Source: PALSA-1296 sp038322815
GTDB lineage: Bacteria; Bacteroidota; Ignavibacteria; Palsa-1295
Assembly (NCBI GenBank): GCA_038322815.1
Contig: JBBQGG010000013.1
Span: 1-52,494 of the forward strand
Reading direction: 5' to 3'
DNA length: 52,494 nt
The position numbers were made by a program, and so were the translations under genes. The first letter of the stretch is position 1; every line of letters starts with the position of its first letter. The notes beneath the pieces are model-generated. The model searched no databases, was not told the origin of the DNA, and worked only from the letters and a program-made list of their open reading frames with translations. Below are positions 8,443 to 17,112 of this stretch, piece after piece.

Positions 8443-9123
8443 TTATCGTAGCACCATAATCATCCTTCTCAAAATTGTATTAGGCAATTCAAGAACCAAT
8501 AGGTATGTGCCTGATTGAATTCCATCAAGTCGCACTTTTACTGCATGCCATCCTGATGAAGCATTTTGCCCATCGAATACATTTCGGACAATATGCGCGA
8601 GCTGATCGAAGACCGTTACTCGTGCATTTAAATATTGTTTATCGAGGTAAAATTTTATCGTCGTTTCATATCCGAATTGAGGAGCTACAGGATTTGGAAC
8701 ATTCTGTAAAAGTTGCGGAGCATCCCCTGCTATTGGATCTATAGGAGCTTGAATGACGGAATCAATATTGGGGATATCATTAGGATCTGTCGGATCGTTG
8801 ATTGTCGGTCCTATAATAAGCGTACCTTCGACAACAACTCTGCCTCCATTTATACAAAGAGAGTTTATATTTACGACTTCATCTTTACCGACCGTGATCG
8901 TACTGCCGTTACCGACGGTAACATTAGCGTCGCGGTTTCGACGCTCACCGGGATAGATTCCATCGACCGGTTTTAACCAGATTCCGGCTTCATTTTTTTC
9001 CCAGATCTGGGAATCACTCCAGAGGCCGTTTCCGGCAGAACGAAAGTTGATTTGTGTTTGTGCAAATAGAGACGACGAAACAGTTATCGCCGCAAAAGCG
9101 AGAAAGATGAGAATGCGTTTCAT
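8443..9123 (-). CDS. Secreted protein with T9SS C-terminal sorting domain
   Basis: 226 residues with a signal peptide (MKRILIFLAFAAITVSSSLFAQ). The first half carries a short G8-like or autotransporter-like beta segment (WSDSQIWEKNEAGIWLKP, VTVGNGSTITVGKD, LCINGGRVVVEGTLIIGP). The last ~85 residues are a type A T9SS sorting domain (NVPNPVAPQFGYETTIKFYL, VTVFDQLAHIVRNV, LDGIQSGTYLLVLEL). It should therefore cross the outer membrane through the Por/T9SS machinery. Start 9123 is chosen for the signal peptide. The molecular role is unknown. Confidence 0.8.
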   Translation of the reverse strand: MKRILIFLAFAAITVSSSLFAQTQINFRSAGNGLWSDSQIWEKNEAGIWLKPVDGIYPGERRNRDANVTVGNGSTITVGKDEVVNINSLCINGGRVVVEGTLIIGPTINDPTDPNDIPNIDSVIQAPIDPIAGDAPQLLQNVPNPVAPQFGYETTIKFYLDKQYLNARVTVFDQLAHIVRNVFDGQNASSGWHAVKVRLDGIQSGTYLLVLELPNTILRRMIMVLR

Positions 9124-9316
9124 TTTTGAGGGGGCGAAAAAGTGAGCGAAATACACGGGGAATACTTGTATGGAAATGCCGGAAATAGTGGAGAGGTTCC
9201 GGTGATTTTTTGTACTAAACTTTAGGGATCCGGACTCTGAGCGCGCCCCACATTAAAAATGGCGGACTACAGTCCCTTCCCCTACCTTCGCTAAGTATGA
9301 ATAATTATTCAGGTAA

Positions 9317-9571
9317 CCTTCTATTGCTCAGGTAACGCAGGTCAAAGCTATCATGGATGAATCCAAGCCACAAATGAAAGCCGATCACGATAAAATGGAA
9401 GCGGCGCCAAAAGATCAACGTGCGGCACTTCGCGATCAAATGCATAAAGATAGAGAGGACACAAAGGGTAAAATCTTTGCAGTTCTGACGCCCGAGCAAC
9501 AGGCAAAGGCAGAAAAATTCTTTAAACATCACGAAAAAGGTGAAGAGCACGAAAAGAGAGATGCGAAATAG
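9317..9571 (+). pseudogene. Truncated Spy/LTXXQ-like periplasmic protein
   Basis: The reading frame is open from 9317 and its first ATG is at 9353. It contains two helical hairpin signatures of the Spy/CpxP (LTXXQ) group: QVTQVKAIMDESKPQMKADH, and DTKGKIFAVLTPEQQAKAEKF near the C-terminus. The normal N-terminus with signal peptide is absent; an in-frame TAA at 9314 ends any upstream extension and I found no continuation in other frames. The first LTxxQ half is reduced to SIAQVTQV before the only ATG. A strong terminator follows at 9597, so it was once a real transcription unit. It may still be translated as a 72-residue soluble remnant. Confidence 0.6.
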
Positions 9572-9596
9572 TTTTTAGAAGGCTGAACCGGAAGAG

Positions 9597-9648
9597 ATGC
9601 TCTACAGTTAATTGGAAACAATAAAACTGTGGAGCATTCTTTTTTTTT
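9597..9648 (+). terminator. Rho-independent terminator
   Basis: ATGCTCTACAGTT (9597-9609) pairs with AACTGTGGAGCAT (9625-9637) in a 13-bp stem with one G-U pair, followed by a T-run at 9640-9648. It ends the truncated Spy-like gene. Confidence 0.85.
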
Positions 9649-9809
9649 CTTCATTGAATTTCCACTAAAAGAAATACTGTGAGTACCTAAATACGTAGCC
9701 ATTAATTGAGACTATTCTTTGCAAATGAAGCTGGTAAAACTTCCTCGAGAAGAAAATAACTTAAGAGCTGAGAATTGCTTGGTACGAGGGGTATAGTATG
9801 ATGAAAGCG

Positions 9810-9817
9810 TATCTTTG
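9810..9817 (+). promoter_or_regulatory. TAnnTTTG -7 box for the CNNM/CorC-type gene
   Basis: CGTATCTTTGTAT lies 17 nt before ATG 9835, giving a predicted leader of about 13 nt. No good -33 element is visible. Confidence 0.55.
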
Positions 9818-9834
9818 TATTCTAATCAATCTCT

Positions 9835-11223
9835 ATGGATATCGTATTTCATCTGTTTCTGGTAGTTTTCTTTATTGCGCTGAACGGTTTTTTCGTGGCA
9901 GCGGAGTTTGCTATTGTAAAAGTTCGCGGCACGCAGATAACCGGACTGATCGAAGCGGGGCATGAAAAAGCGCAGCTTCTGAAGGCAATTTCCGAGAATA
10001 TTAATGAGTATCTTGCTGCGACACAAGTAGGAATTACCCTGGCAAGCCTGGCGCTCGGATGGGTGGGTGAACCAACGACGGCGGCAATACTTGCACCACT
10101 TTTTGCCTTCTTCAATATGCCTCTGGCAGTTTTGAATACAGCAAGCATTATTATTGGTTTTGCAGTCATTACCATGTTGCATATTGTTATCGGTGAGCAG
10201 CTTCCGAAAATGATCGCTATCGGCAATGATCAGAAAGTGGCGTTACGCATCGCATCTCCGTTGCATATTTTTTTCGTCTTTTTTAATCCTGTCATCAGGT
10301 CTTTGAACTGGTTGGTGAATCTTTTACTCCGATTATTAGGTGTGCAGAGTTCCGCCGAAGGGGAAGGGCATACTGCAGAAGAATTAAAAACTGTGCTAAT
10401 GGAATCTGCCAAGCGTGGCGTTGTAACACGTGCAGAATCGGATCTGCTCGAATCGGTTTTTGAATTTACTGAGACTACGGCACAAGAGGTGATGGTACAT
10501 CGTTCCGATGTGGTCGGTATCGATCTCGCCGGCGAACCGCGAGATATCATGCAGATCATTCAGAATGACGGTTTCTCTCGTTTGCCTCTTTATAAGACTT
10601 CGCTCGATGAAATTACGGGTGTGTTGTATATAAAAGATTTGCTCCCTCATTTTTCACAGCTTGAACGTTTCACGGCTCCCAGCCAAAACGGCAGCGATGA
10701 ATTTTATAAATTGTTAGAGCGTGCTACACGTCCCGTTCAGTATGTAAGCGAAACTCAGCCGATATCAAAATTACTTTTGGAATTTCGCCGCTCACGTGTT
10801 CACATGGGAATCGTTGTGAGTGAACATGGAGGTGTTGAGGGGATAATAACGCTTGAAGATATTTTAGAAGAACTGGTTGGTGAGATCCGTGATGAATCAG
10901 ATGTTGCCTCTGACGAGCGTAATGCCTTCGAGATCGGAGATGCATTATATATCGATCCGAGCATGAATGTCTCAGATTTCAACGAACGTTACAAAGACCG
11001 TTTTCCGAAGATCGAAGAAAGTGCTGAATACCAGACAATATCCGGCTTTGTCCAAAAAATTTGCGGCAGGATTCCAAATGTCGGCGATGAGATTGTCGCC
11101 GGAGGAATGAAATTTGTTGTCAAGAGAAAAATCCGGCACAGGCTGGAACAGATAAAGATCGAGAAACTGCAGGTAGCAAATGAGGCAAGCGAAGATGGAA
11201 TACTTCCATTGCAAAATGTATAA
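9835..11223 (+). CDS. CNNM/CorC (HlyC)-family membrane protein with CBS pair
   Basis: 462 residues. The N-terminal DUF21/CNNM transmembrane domain (about 1-195) has several hydrophobic helices starting FHLFLVVFFIALNGFFVAAEF. A CBS pair lies at about 205-350 (TAQEVMVHRSDVVGIDL, then IVVSEHGGVEGIITLEDILEELVGE). The C-terminal CorC_HlyC domain is at about 363-440. Family members are linked to magnesium or cobalt efflux, with the CBS pair sensing nucleotides. The ATP-grasp gene starts 2 nt after its stop, so the two are probably co-transcribed. Confidence 0.9.
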   Translation: MDIVFHLFLVVFFIALNGFFVAAEFAIVKVRGTQITGLIEAGHEKAQLLKAISENINEYLAATQVGITLASLALGWVGEPTTAAILAPLFAFFNMPLAVLNTASIIIGFAVITMLHIVIGEQLPKMIAIGNDQKVALRIASPLHIFFVFFNPVIRSLNWLVNLLLRLLGVQSSAEGEGHTAEELKTVLMESAKRGVVTRAESDLLESVFEFTETTAQEVMVHRSDVVGIDLAGEPRDIMQIIQNDGFSRLPLYKTSLDEITGVLYIKDLLPHFSQLERFTAPSQNGSDEFYKLLERATRPVQYVSETQPISKLLLEFRRSRVHMGIVVSEHGGVEGIITLEDILEELVGEIRDESDVASDERNAFEIGDALYIDPSMNVSDFNERYKDRFPKIEESAEYQTISGFVQKICGRIPNVGDEIVAGGMKFVVKRKIRHRLEQIKIEKLQVANEASEDGILPLQNV

Positions 11224-11225
11224 AG

Positions 11226-12428
11226 ATGGTACCCGAACTACGCAAAGAATTCAACGCTAAATACTCAGAAGAGAACTATCATAAGCAAATCGCCGATATT
11301 GAACATCGCTGCGGCTGCAAGATAGATTTCCGTATTGCCGAAACTCCGCTGTTTCTGAGTCATAAGATGACGGCTCATGCAGGCAAGCTTGCCGAAGAAA
11401 TTCTCATGAACTCAGTTACACCCGAACTTCAAAAGATTGGTAAACAAGCAATTCCTACGGAATTTAATGTTGCAGACGAAACTTCACTTCCACTTTTTGC
11501 CGCAGTAGATTTTGCGATCACGGGCTCACGAGAGAATCCTGAATTCAAGCTTATAGAATTACAAGGCTTTCCTTCTCTTTATCACTACCAGCCACAATTG
11601 AGCGAAAGCATTAGAGATCTGTATGAATTACCGAAAGAACTGTGCGGACTTATAACTCCTGAGACCGGAATAGAAAATTATTATGAGATTCTGAAAAAGG
11701 CGATCGTTTCTGATTGCGATCCGAATGAGACGGTTTTGCTTGAGATTGATCCGATGAACCAGAAAACAAAGTGCGATTTTTTTCTTGCTAAAAAACATCT
11801 TGGTATTCATATCGTTGATATTGAAGCAGTGATTTCGCAAGGGAATGAACTTTTTCATCCCGATTCCGAAGGCAATCTCATTCGTATTAAACGCATTTAC
11901 AATCGAGCCATTGCCGATGAATTGCTCAGAAAAAAAATCGAACTGCGTTTTGATATTCGAGAGAGTTATGATGTAGAATGGGCAGGGCATCCGAACTGGT
12001 ATTTCCAAATATCGAAAGTTTTACTACCGCATCTTGTAGGTACAAATGAAGCAGTTCCGAATGCATGGTATTTGAGCGATGCTGATTATAAGCATCTCGA
12101 TCTTTCGCATTATGTTCTTAAGCCGCTCTATTCATTTGCCGGGATCGGCGTGAATGTAAATCCAACTCTTTACGATATCGAAGCAATTCCGAAAGAAGAT
12201 CGAAGTAAATGGCTTTTACAGGAAAAAGTAGAATATGCAGATATCATCACAACTCCCGATGGCAATGAAGTTCGAGGTGAACTGCGCGTCTTGCTAATTT
12301 GGAGCGAAGGAGAACCGAAACCGCAGGCGCTTCATACGCTCGTCCGTTTAACGCGCGGGAAAATGGTTGGAGTGGATTTTAATAAGGGTTTGGACTGGGT
12401 AGGATCAAGCTGCGGATTGGTTCTCTAA
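11226..12428 (+). CDS. ATP-grasp-like protein of unknown substrate
   Basis: 400 residues. The C-terminal third resembles an ATP-grasp nucleotide-binding half: HYVLKPLYSFAGIGVNV, WLLQEKVEYADII and GELRVLLIWSEGEPKPQ correspond to the usual Lys-binding, flexible-loop and metal-binding strands. The N-terminal part (IELQGFPSLYHYQPQLSESI) resembles glutathionylspermidine-synthase-like proteins of Bacteroidota. It probably ligates a carboxylate to an amine, but the substrate is not evident. It follows the CNNM/CorC gene by 2 nt and converges with the outer-membrane barrel gene. Confidence 0.6.
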   Translation: MVPELRKEFNAKYSEENYHKQIADIEHRCGCKIDFRIAETPLFLSHKMTAHAGKLAEEILMNSVTPELQKIGKQAIPTEFNVADETSLPLFAAVDFAITGSRENPEFKLIELQGFPSLYHYQPQLSESIRDLYELPKELCGLITPETGIENYYEILKKAIVSDCDPNETVLLEIDPMNQKTKCDFFLAKKHLGIHIVDIEAVISQGNELFHPDSEGNLIRIKRIYNRAIADELLRKKIELRFDIRESYDVEWAGHPNWYFQISKVLLPHLVGTNEAVPNAWYLSDADYKHLDLSHYVLKPLYSFAGIGVNVNPTLYDIEAIPKEDRSKWLLQEKVEYADIITTPDGNEVRGELRVLLIWSEGEPKPQALHTLVRLTRGKMVGVDFNKGLDWVGSSCGLVL

Positions 12429-12432
12429 TTAT

Positions 12433-13380
12433 TTAAAAGTGATAATTTACACTTGCAAAGAGTGTGTAAGCTCTTTTAAGACCATCGTAGTTTACCTTTT
12501 TATTCAAGAGTGGAACAGTAAATCCGGTTTCGAAATAAATATCTTCCTGATACTTATAGGTTGCACTTGCGGAGATATTTATTTGCAATGTATTGTCGTT
12601 CACTTTTTCCGAATATGTTGTACTAATCGGGTCCGGGGACGATTCTGAAGTAATGACTTGGTATTTATGACGTGTAGATTTCCATAAACGCTGAATCGCA
12701 AGAAGTTGCCCCTTCAATCCAAACGAATGGAATATGGGATATTGATAGCCAATCCGTCCAAGCAGGTCAGCTCCTCGTTCCAAAGAATCATAATTATTTC
12801 CTGCAATCCCAAATGGAATTTGCAAGGTAAATCCTCCTTCAAAAAGATCGTAATTATATTTTTGCGGATTCGCTGCCTGATAAAGGATACCTAGAAGAAG
12901 ATCATTTGTGCCGAGACCATTTTGATAAAGAAGAGGAAGATTATTCTGATTTACGGACCCTGTTGCAAGCTTACCGCCAAGTTGAATCGAAGTTGATTCG
13001 AATGTTCCCGTCAGAATGCTTGTCTCCCCTGATACTGTGATGTCACCTGGATGATCTTTAATTAAGTAATCCAGCACAACTATGACATCGCCTATGCCTT
13101 GTACATTTCCAAGTTTACCGCGCTGCCTATTAAGCGGAAGCATCACAGCGATATTAGTAGTTTTATCAAACCAGTAATAGCCTGCAATTTTTGCTGATTC
13201 ATACCGGATATCATCTATCTTTCCGCTATAACCATTCAAATAATCCGCGCCGACCCCACTTCTGCGGAAGATGCCTTTATCATTGCTATGGAAAGAGCAG
13301 ACTCCTGCATCAGAACATTGGCTCATCGCACAACGCGGGGCAGCATAAAGAAATAGGACGATCAGAATATATTTTTTCAT
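12433..13380 (-). CDS. Outer-membrane beta-barrel-like protein
   Basis: 315 residues with an N-terminal signal peptide (MKKYILIVLFLYAAPRCAMSQ). The mature part alternates hydrophobic and polar residues in beta-strands (AGYYWFDKTTNIAVMLPLNR, DVIVVLDYLIKDHPGDITVS, GGFTLQIPFGIAG) and ends in the aromatic signature YTLFASVNYHF expected for BAM-inserted barrels. A Cys pair lies just after the signal peptide (CSDAGVC). It resembles transporter-like outer-membrane proteins, without a substrate clue. A hairpin in its short leader (13395-13419) may affect expression. Confidence 0.65.
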   Translation of the reverse strand: MKKYILIVLFLYAAPRCAMSQCSDAGVCSFHSNDKGIFRRSGVGADYLNGYSGKIDDIRYESAKIAGYYWFDKTTNIAVMLPLNRQRGKLGNVQGIGDVIVVLDYLIKDHPGDITVSGETSILTGTFESTSIQLGGKLATGSVNQNNLPLLYQNGLGTNDLLLGILYQAANPQKYNYDLFEGGFTLQIPFGIAGNNYDSLERGADLLGRIGYQYPIFHSFGLKGQLLAIQRLWKSTRHKYQVITSESSPDPISTTYSEKVNDNTLQINISASATYKYQEDIYFETGFTVPLLNKKVNYDGLKRAYTLFASVNYHF

Positions 13381-13394
13381 AGATACTTAGACAT

Positions 13395-13419
13395 AAAAGC
13401 AACTCGTTAGGTTGCTTTT
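13395..13419. terminator. Terminator-like hairpin between two divergent starts
   Basis: AAAAGCAAC, a 7-nt loop, and GTTGCTTTT form a perfect 9-bp stem, with T-runs on either strand. It lies 15 nt upstream of the minus-strand start (13380) and 15 nt upstream of the plus-strand start (13435), so it cannot simply end a flanking gene. Confidence 0.6.
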
Positions 13420-13434
13420 TGCGTTCGAATAATT

Positions 13435-13716
13435 ATGAATCATCACTTGCTTTCGATAATTGCCGAACGACCTGATTTTACGATCACCGGAGAAGATAGA
13501 AAGATCATAGAATTTTTTGTCGAGTATATGGATCATAACTCACTATGGCTTCTTCGTTATGAAGCAGGGGACGATCCGCGATTTATTTTTACTAATGAAG
13601 CGCAGCATTTTATCTTTACGTTATCAGAAATCCGGCAGCATTATAAAAATATGAAGTCCGGAATATCGTTGAATTGGGAAGAAATTCCGTTTGAATATGT
13701 TTCGGATGTTCAATGA
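13435..13716 (+). CDS. Small hypothetical protein
   Basis: 93 residues, cytoplasmic, acidic and aromatic-rich. I do not recognise a family. Visible features are a helical start (LLSIIAERPDF), a central LWLLRYEAGDDPRFIFTNEA segment, and FIFTLSEIRQHYKNMKSGI near the end. It lies alone between two minus-strand genes, ending 9 nt before the convergent 13726-14235 gene. Coding potential is supported by the clean frame and the lack of any better use of the space. Confidence 0.55.
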   Translation: MNHHLLSIIAERPDFTITGEDRKIIEFFVEYMDHNSLWLLRYEAGDDPRFIFTNEAQHFIFTLSEIRQHYKNMKSGISLNWEEIPFEYVSDVQ

Positions 13717-13725
13717 GCTTTTTCA

Positions 13726-14235
13726 TCACCTTTTCCCCAGTCTCACAAACACGCGAGTATATTTATCTGTATAAGAAACTTCCATTGTGCCATCTTCATT
13801 TTCCCAACGGCGGTTGGTGACACTTTCATCCTGAGTAATAACTCCGCGCCCAAAGAAACGTTCTAAATATGAATTAACCGTATTTCGTATATTTAAGTAT
13901 CTTTCCCCGGCAAGCGGATGATAATTTATAACGATCGTTCTGATTTTATTCCGAAGAATTTGCAACTGGATGTAAGCAGGCTCTCCAAAAATTCTGACGC
14001 TATCAGATTCAATCAGTTTCAGTGAATCTACTACAAGGGTATTTTTTCGCATCGCAATATGTCGCATAATAAGATCAGCGGAGTCGGCGCTCATCGAAAG
14101 GTGGAGACCGACAATCGACGGACGCGGAGGAAGATAAAGTTTAACTTTATTTTTAGCAGGAATAGATGCAAGAATTTCCGATGAGAGGAAAGAGCAAAGC
14201 AAAAAGAAAAAAATATGCAGAATATTCCGGATCAA
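13726..14235 (-). CDS. Secreted protein of unknown function
   Basis: 169 residues with a signal peptide (MIRNILHIFFFLLCSFLSSEILA). The mature part contains VVDSLKLIESDSVRIFG and YLNIRNTVNSYLERFFGRGV, then a beta-rich end (RWENEDGTMEVSYTDKYTRVFVR). No known domain is recognised. It is the third gene of an operon: its ATG overlaps the stop of the TolB-like gene upstream by 4 nt, suggesting translational coupling and a shared envelope role. Confidence 0.65.
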   Translation of the reverse strand: MIRNILHIFFFLLCSFLSSEILASIPAKNKVKLYLPPRPSIVGLHLSMSADSADLIMRHIAMRKNTLVVDSLKLIESDSVRIFGEPAYIQLQILRNKIRTIVINYHPLAGERYLNIRNTVNSYLERFFGRGVITQDESVTNRRWENEDGTMEVSYTDKYTRVFVRLGKR

Positions 14236-15572
14236 AACGGTTGTTTGATCTGTAAAAGCTTGTTATACTTCATCGCGCAATATTCAACCATTCTGTTGTC
14301 GGAAGTCCAGCCTACACGTCCGATACGGTCAAAACTCGGAGAGCGGTTACCTCCGGCAACTATAAAATTCTTTCCGCGCTCATCGCTTGAAAGGTATGCG
14401 AATTTTTTCTCATCCTGAGACCAGAAAAAATCAACATACTCGCCAACTTCTCCGATTTTTTTTCCATTGAGATATAGAAATGTAGTGCTGTCTTTTTTTG
14501 CACTCCAGGCAATATTTTTTCCGGTCTTGCTTAAGAAGAGTCTGCCCATTTCATCATACGGTCCGGCGATGATTTTTCCATCTTCGACTACGACGCCGAC
14601 TTTCTCATTGCGGATTTTTCTTCCATCGCCTGTCGTATCGCAAGCGAAATAGGCGATGTGATTTCCGTTCGTATCTATCTGCGTATTATTGATCCATCGG
14701 AAGTTAGGCTCTCGTTTGCCGGCAAAGATCAAATACATGTGCGAAGTATCCTGGTGCGTGGGAAAATATGATGTTTTATAAAGTTGAGCAGAATATCTGA
14801 AACCGAAATCAAAATCTTTACTATCAAGTTGGTAGGGCAAGCTGCTAAGGTCGGGAGTAAAATGATAGACAATAGGATCAGGTGAAGGAAGAAAAGGATT
14901 GTCATTAGAGCGCGTATACATTTTTTGCACAGTAAATTGCGTCACAAGGTTTTCATCTCTTCCATCGGTGGAGCGATATGCCCATCCGCGCTCATCTTTA
15001 TCGAAAGAAAACATACCGGGCTTCGGATTGTCTTTACTGACAACAAGTCCGTCAATAAGAACAACATCTCGTAATCCATGCTGGTAAACATTTGCCGCAG
15101 GCAATGTTGCCGCCCAATGTCTTCCGCTTTTTGAAAAGTACAGCGTATTGTAATCACTAACGAAACTGCCTATAGAATCCGGAACCACCGATTGCATCGT
15201 TGATTTATATATTGTTGTCGTCGTCGTATTAAATCCTTTGTTATCGAAGCTTCTTTCTAACCCCATCCAAATAATTTCATTGCCACTGGGAGAGAGGCGC
15301 GCAGTATGAACCGGAATTTCATTAAATCGCTTTTCGAACCTTACTCCCCGGATGATTATTGTTTGCAGCAGACCAAAATCATCGACTGCAAACCAGTTTG
15401 CACCTGTGGGAGAAGCATCGAAATGTTTGACCGGCCGCGCAACATCGAATTCATATATTTCCTTTTCGCTAATTTTAGCCAAGGGATATTTATCGGCATA
15501 CGAACCATCAGTCTTTTGGGCAAAGACCGAGGTAGTATAGGTAAGTAATAGTATTATAAGGAAACTCCACAT
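14232..15572 (-). CDS. Secreted TolB/WD40-like beta-propeller protein
   Basis: 446 residues with a signal peptide (MWSFLIILLLTYTTSVFAQ). Repeated short units look like blades of a TolB-type propeller: NTLYFSKSGRHWAATLPA, MFSFDKDERGWAYRSTDG, RLFLSKTGKNIAWSAKKD and KKFAYLSSDERGKNFIVAG. Such proteins sit in the periplasm or on the surface and act in protein contacts. Its ATG overlaps the stop of the glycosyltransferase by one base (TAATG), so it is probably co-translated with it. There is no T9SS tail. Confidence 0.6.
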   Translation of the reverse strand: MWSFLIILLLTYTTSVFAQKTDGSYADKYPLAKISEKEIYEFDVARPVKHFDASPTGANWFAVDDFGLLQTIIIRGVRFEKRFNEIPVHTARLSPSGNEIIWMGLERSFDNKGFNTTTTTIYKSTMQSVVPDSIGSFVSDYNTLYFSKSGRHWAATLPAANVYQHGLRDVVLIDGLVVSKDNPKPGMFSFDKDERGWAYRSTDGRDENLVTQFTVQKMYTRSNDNPFLPSPDPIVYHFTPDLSSLPYQLDSKDFDFGFRYSAQLYKTSYFPTHQDTSHMYLIFAGKREPNFRWINNTQIDTNGNHIAYFACDTTGDGRKIRNEKVGVVVEDGKIIAGPYDEMGRLFLSKTGKNIAWSAKKDSTTFLYLNGKKIGEVGEYVDFFWSQDEKKFAYLSSDERGKNFIVAGGNRSPSFDRIGRVGWTSDNRMVEYCAMKYNKLLQIKQPF

Positions 15573-16948
15573 TAATATTTTCTCCTTAGTTTCTTTATTT
15601 CGCCGTCTAAACTTCCGGCCATGAAGGTCAGTTGTAAGGCAAGCTCCCTTGTTAATAATTGGCGGTCGAATTTTTTTAAGAACTCTTCATTACCTGCTAC
15701 CGGAAGCTTCCACGCTTTCCATAATGCGAAGTATTCCAATAGCGCTTCCTTTATAGCCATAACGTTATTTGGCTCTGCAAGTTTCGCATTACCATAATCC
15801 TTGAGCAAACGCTCGGCATAACTTCCCTTCGGAACGAGTCCTAAGACAGGCTTTCGAGTGCCAAAGTATTCATACAATTTTCCAGGTGCAGCAAAATCAT
15901 CCGGCATGGTCATCCAGAGCACATCACTTGTCATAAGTTGGGTTACGCTTTCAAGATGAGGAAGGTAACCATGCTCGATAACATTCCTATCAAGTTTCAT
16001 TTTCTTGATAAGCTTCTGATACTCTTTCTGAAGTACTCCGATAAAATGAAGTTCCAAACATCCGCCTAGTTCCGGTACTTCGGCAATTGCTTCTTTGGCA
16101 GCTTGTAAGAATACCTTTGGAGTACCTAAAATATAAAAAACCCCTGTATACGTTACTTTGAAGGTATCCGGCTCCGTTAGATTTGAGGCCAAAAGGGTTG
16201 CTTTTTCAATATCTTCCGAGTCATATCCTTGCGAGAGAATAAATACATCGTTCCAATCGAGAAAAAGATAATTAGTGAGAAGTATTTCCTTCATCTTCCT
16301 ATTGGCAACAGTAATAGCACTGCTTGCTCTTAGAGCCTCATATTCTATTTTTCGCGCCTTGCGTTTGTGCAAAGGTGTAAGATAGTAGTTCATCGTAGGA
16401 TTATCTACCCAGCCATCACGGTAATCCATAAGATACGGCACGTCGTATTTTTCTTTCAGGTCACGTGCAATAAGAAAATCGGTATAGGGAGGAGCGGTGC
16501 TGAAGATAGCATCTATCTTATGATTTGCAAATATTTCTTCTGCTTTCTTAATTGCAATATCTTTCCATCCGATCCGAGAATCCGGTTGACGGAATATCTG
16601 GATAATTTTCGACCGAAGCCTCTGAAAGCCTCGCCTGGGCATTTTTAGTATTCCACCTTTTTTTTGTGCGCCTTTGAGAGAAGGGTCTGGTTCTGTCCGA
16701 TAAATAATAACTTTCCCGGATTTGATCTCCCCTTCAAGTTCTTCTAAAAGCGTATCATCGAACGCATAGTAAGGTGTATCAATTGGAGTAGTCAGAATGA
16801 TCGGTTTCCACCCAAACTGCGATAAATATTTGACAAATTTTAGGGTGCGCTGAACTCCCGATAGACCCATCGGCGGAAAGTAATAGGCAATGACAAGAAC
16901 AGTGTTCTCGCGCGTCTGTGTTTGCTCGTCTGGGGTAAAATCCTGCAA
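15572..16948 (-). CDS. Glycosyltransferase, GT4-like
   Basis: 458 residues with a GT-B fold. The N-terminal Rossmann domain starts VLVIAYYFPPMGLSGVQRTL and continues LSQFGWKPIILT. The middle has IDAIFSTAPPYTDFLIARDL and YLMDYRDGWVDNPT. The C-terminal donor domain has TGVFYILGTPKVFLQAAKE, then LWMTMPDDFAAPGKLYEYFGTRKPVLGL, where the E in the KLYEY stretch corresponds to the donor-binding Glu of GT4 enzymes. It probably adds a sugar to a surface glycan. It leads an operon with the two secreted-protein genes downstream. Confidence 0.85.
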   Translation of the reverse strand: MQDFTPDEQTQTRENTVLVIAYYFPPMGLSGVQRTLKFVKYLSQFGWKPIILTTPIDTPYYAFDDTLLEELEGEIKSGKVIIYRTEPDPSLKGAQKKGGILKMPRRGFQRLRSKIIQIFRQPDSRIGWKDIAIKKAEEIFANHKIDAIFSTAPPYTDFLIARDLKEKYDVPYLMDYRDGWVDNPTMNYYLTPLHKRKARKIEYEALRASSAITVANRKMKEILLTNYLFLDWNDVFILSQGYDSEDIEKATLLASNLTEPDTFKVTYTGVFYILGTPKVFLQAAKEAIAEVPELGGCLELHFIGVLQKEYQKLIKKMKLDRNVIEHGYLPHLESVTQLMTSDVLWMTMPDDFAAPGKLYEYFGTRKPVLGLVPKGSYAERLLKDYGNAKLAEPNNVMAIKEALLEYFALWKAWKLPVAGNEEFLKKFDRQLLTRELALQLTFMAGSLDGEIKKLRRKY

Positions 16949-16978
16949 GTGGTGCCTCTATAAGAAACTACAATATAC

Positions 16979-17007
16979 AAAAAAAATAGAATGCCATTCA
17001 GGCATTC
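16979..17007 (-). terminator. Terminator-like hairpin in the leader of the glycosyltransferase operon
   Basis: On the minus strand GAATGCC, loop TGAAT, and GGCATTC are followed by a T and A and then eight T residues. The hairpin lies about 31 nt upstream of the glycosyltransferase start, between two divergent genes. It could attenuate the operon or end a small upstream transcript. Confidence 0.6.
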
Positions 17008-17112
17008 CCTACCAATCCAAAAATCCGCGCAATGGAACACCTATTCGCAGCTTTCGGTTACATAACTGAAACATCTCCGCTTGCAAAACCGTAGTTTGTT
17101 AAGATTGCCATA

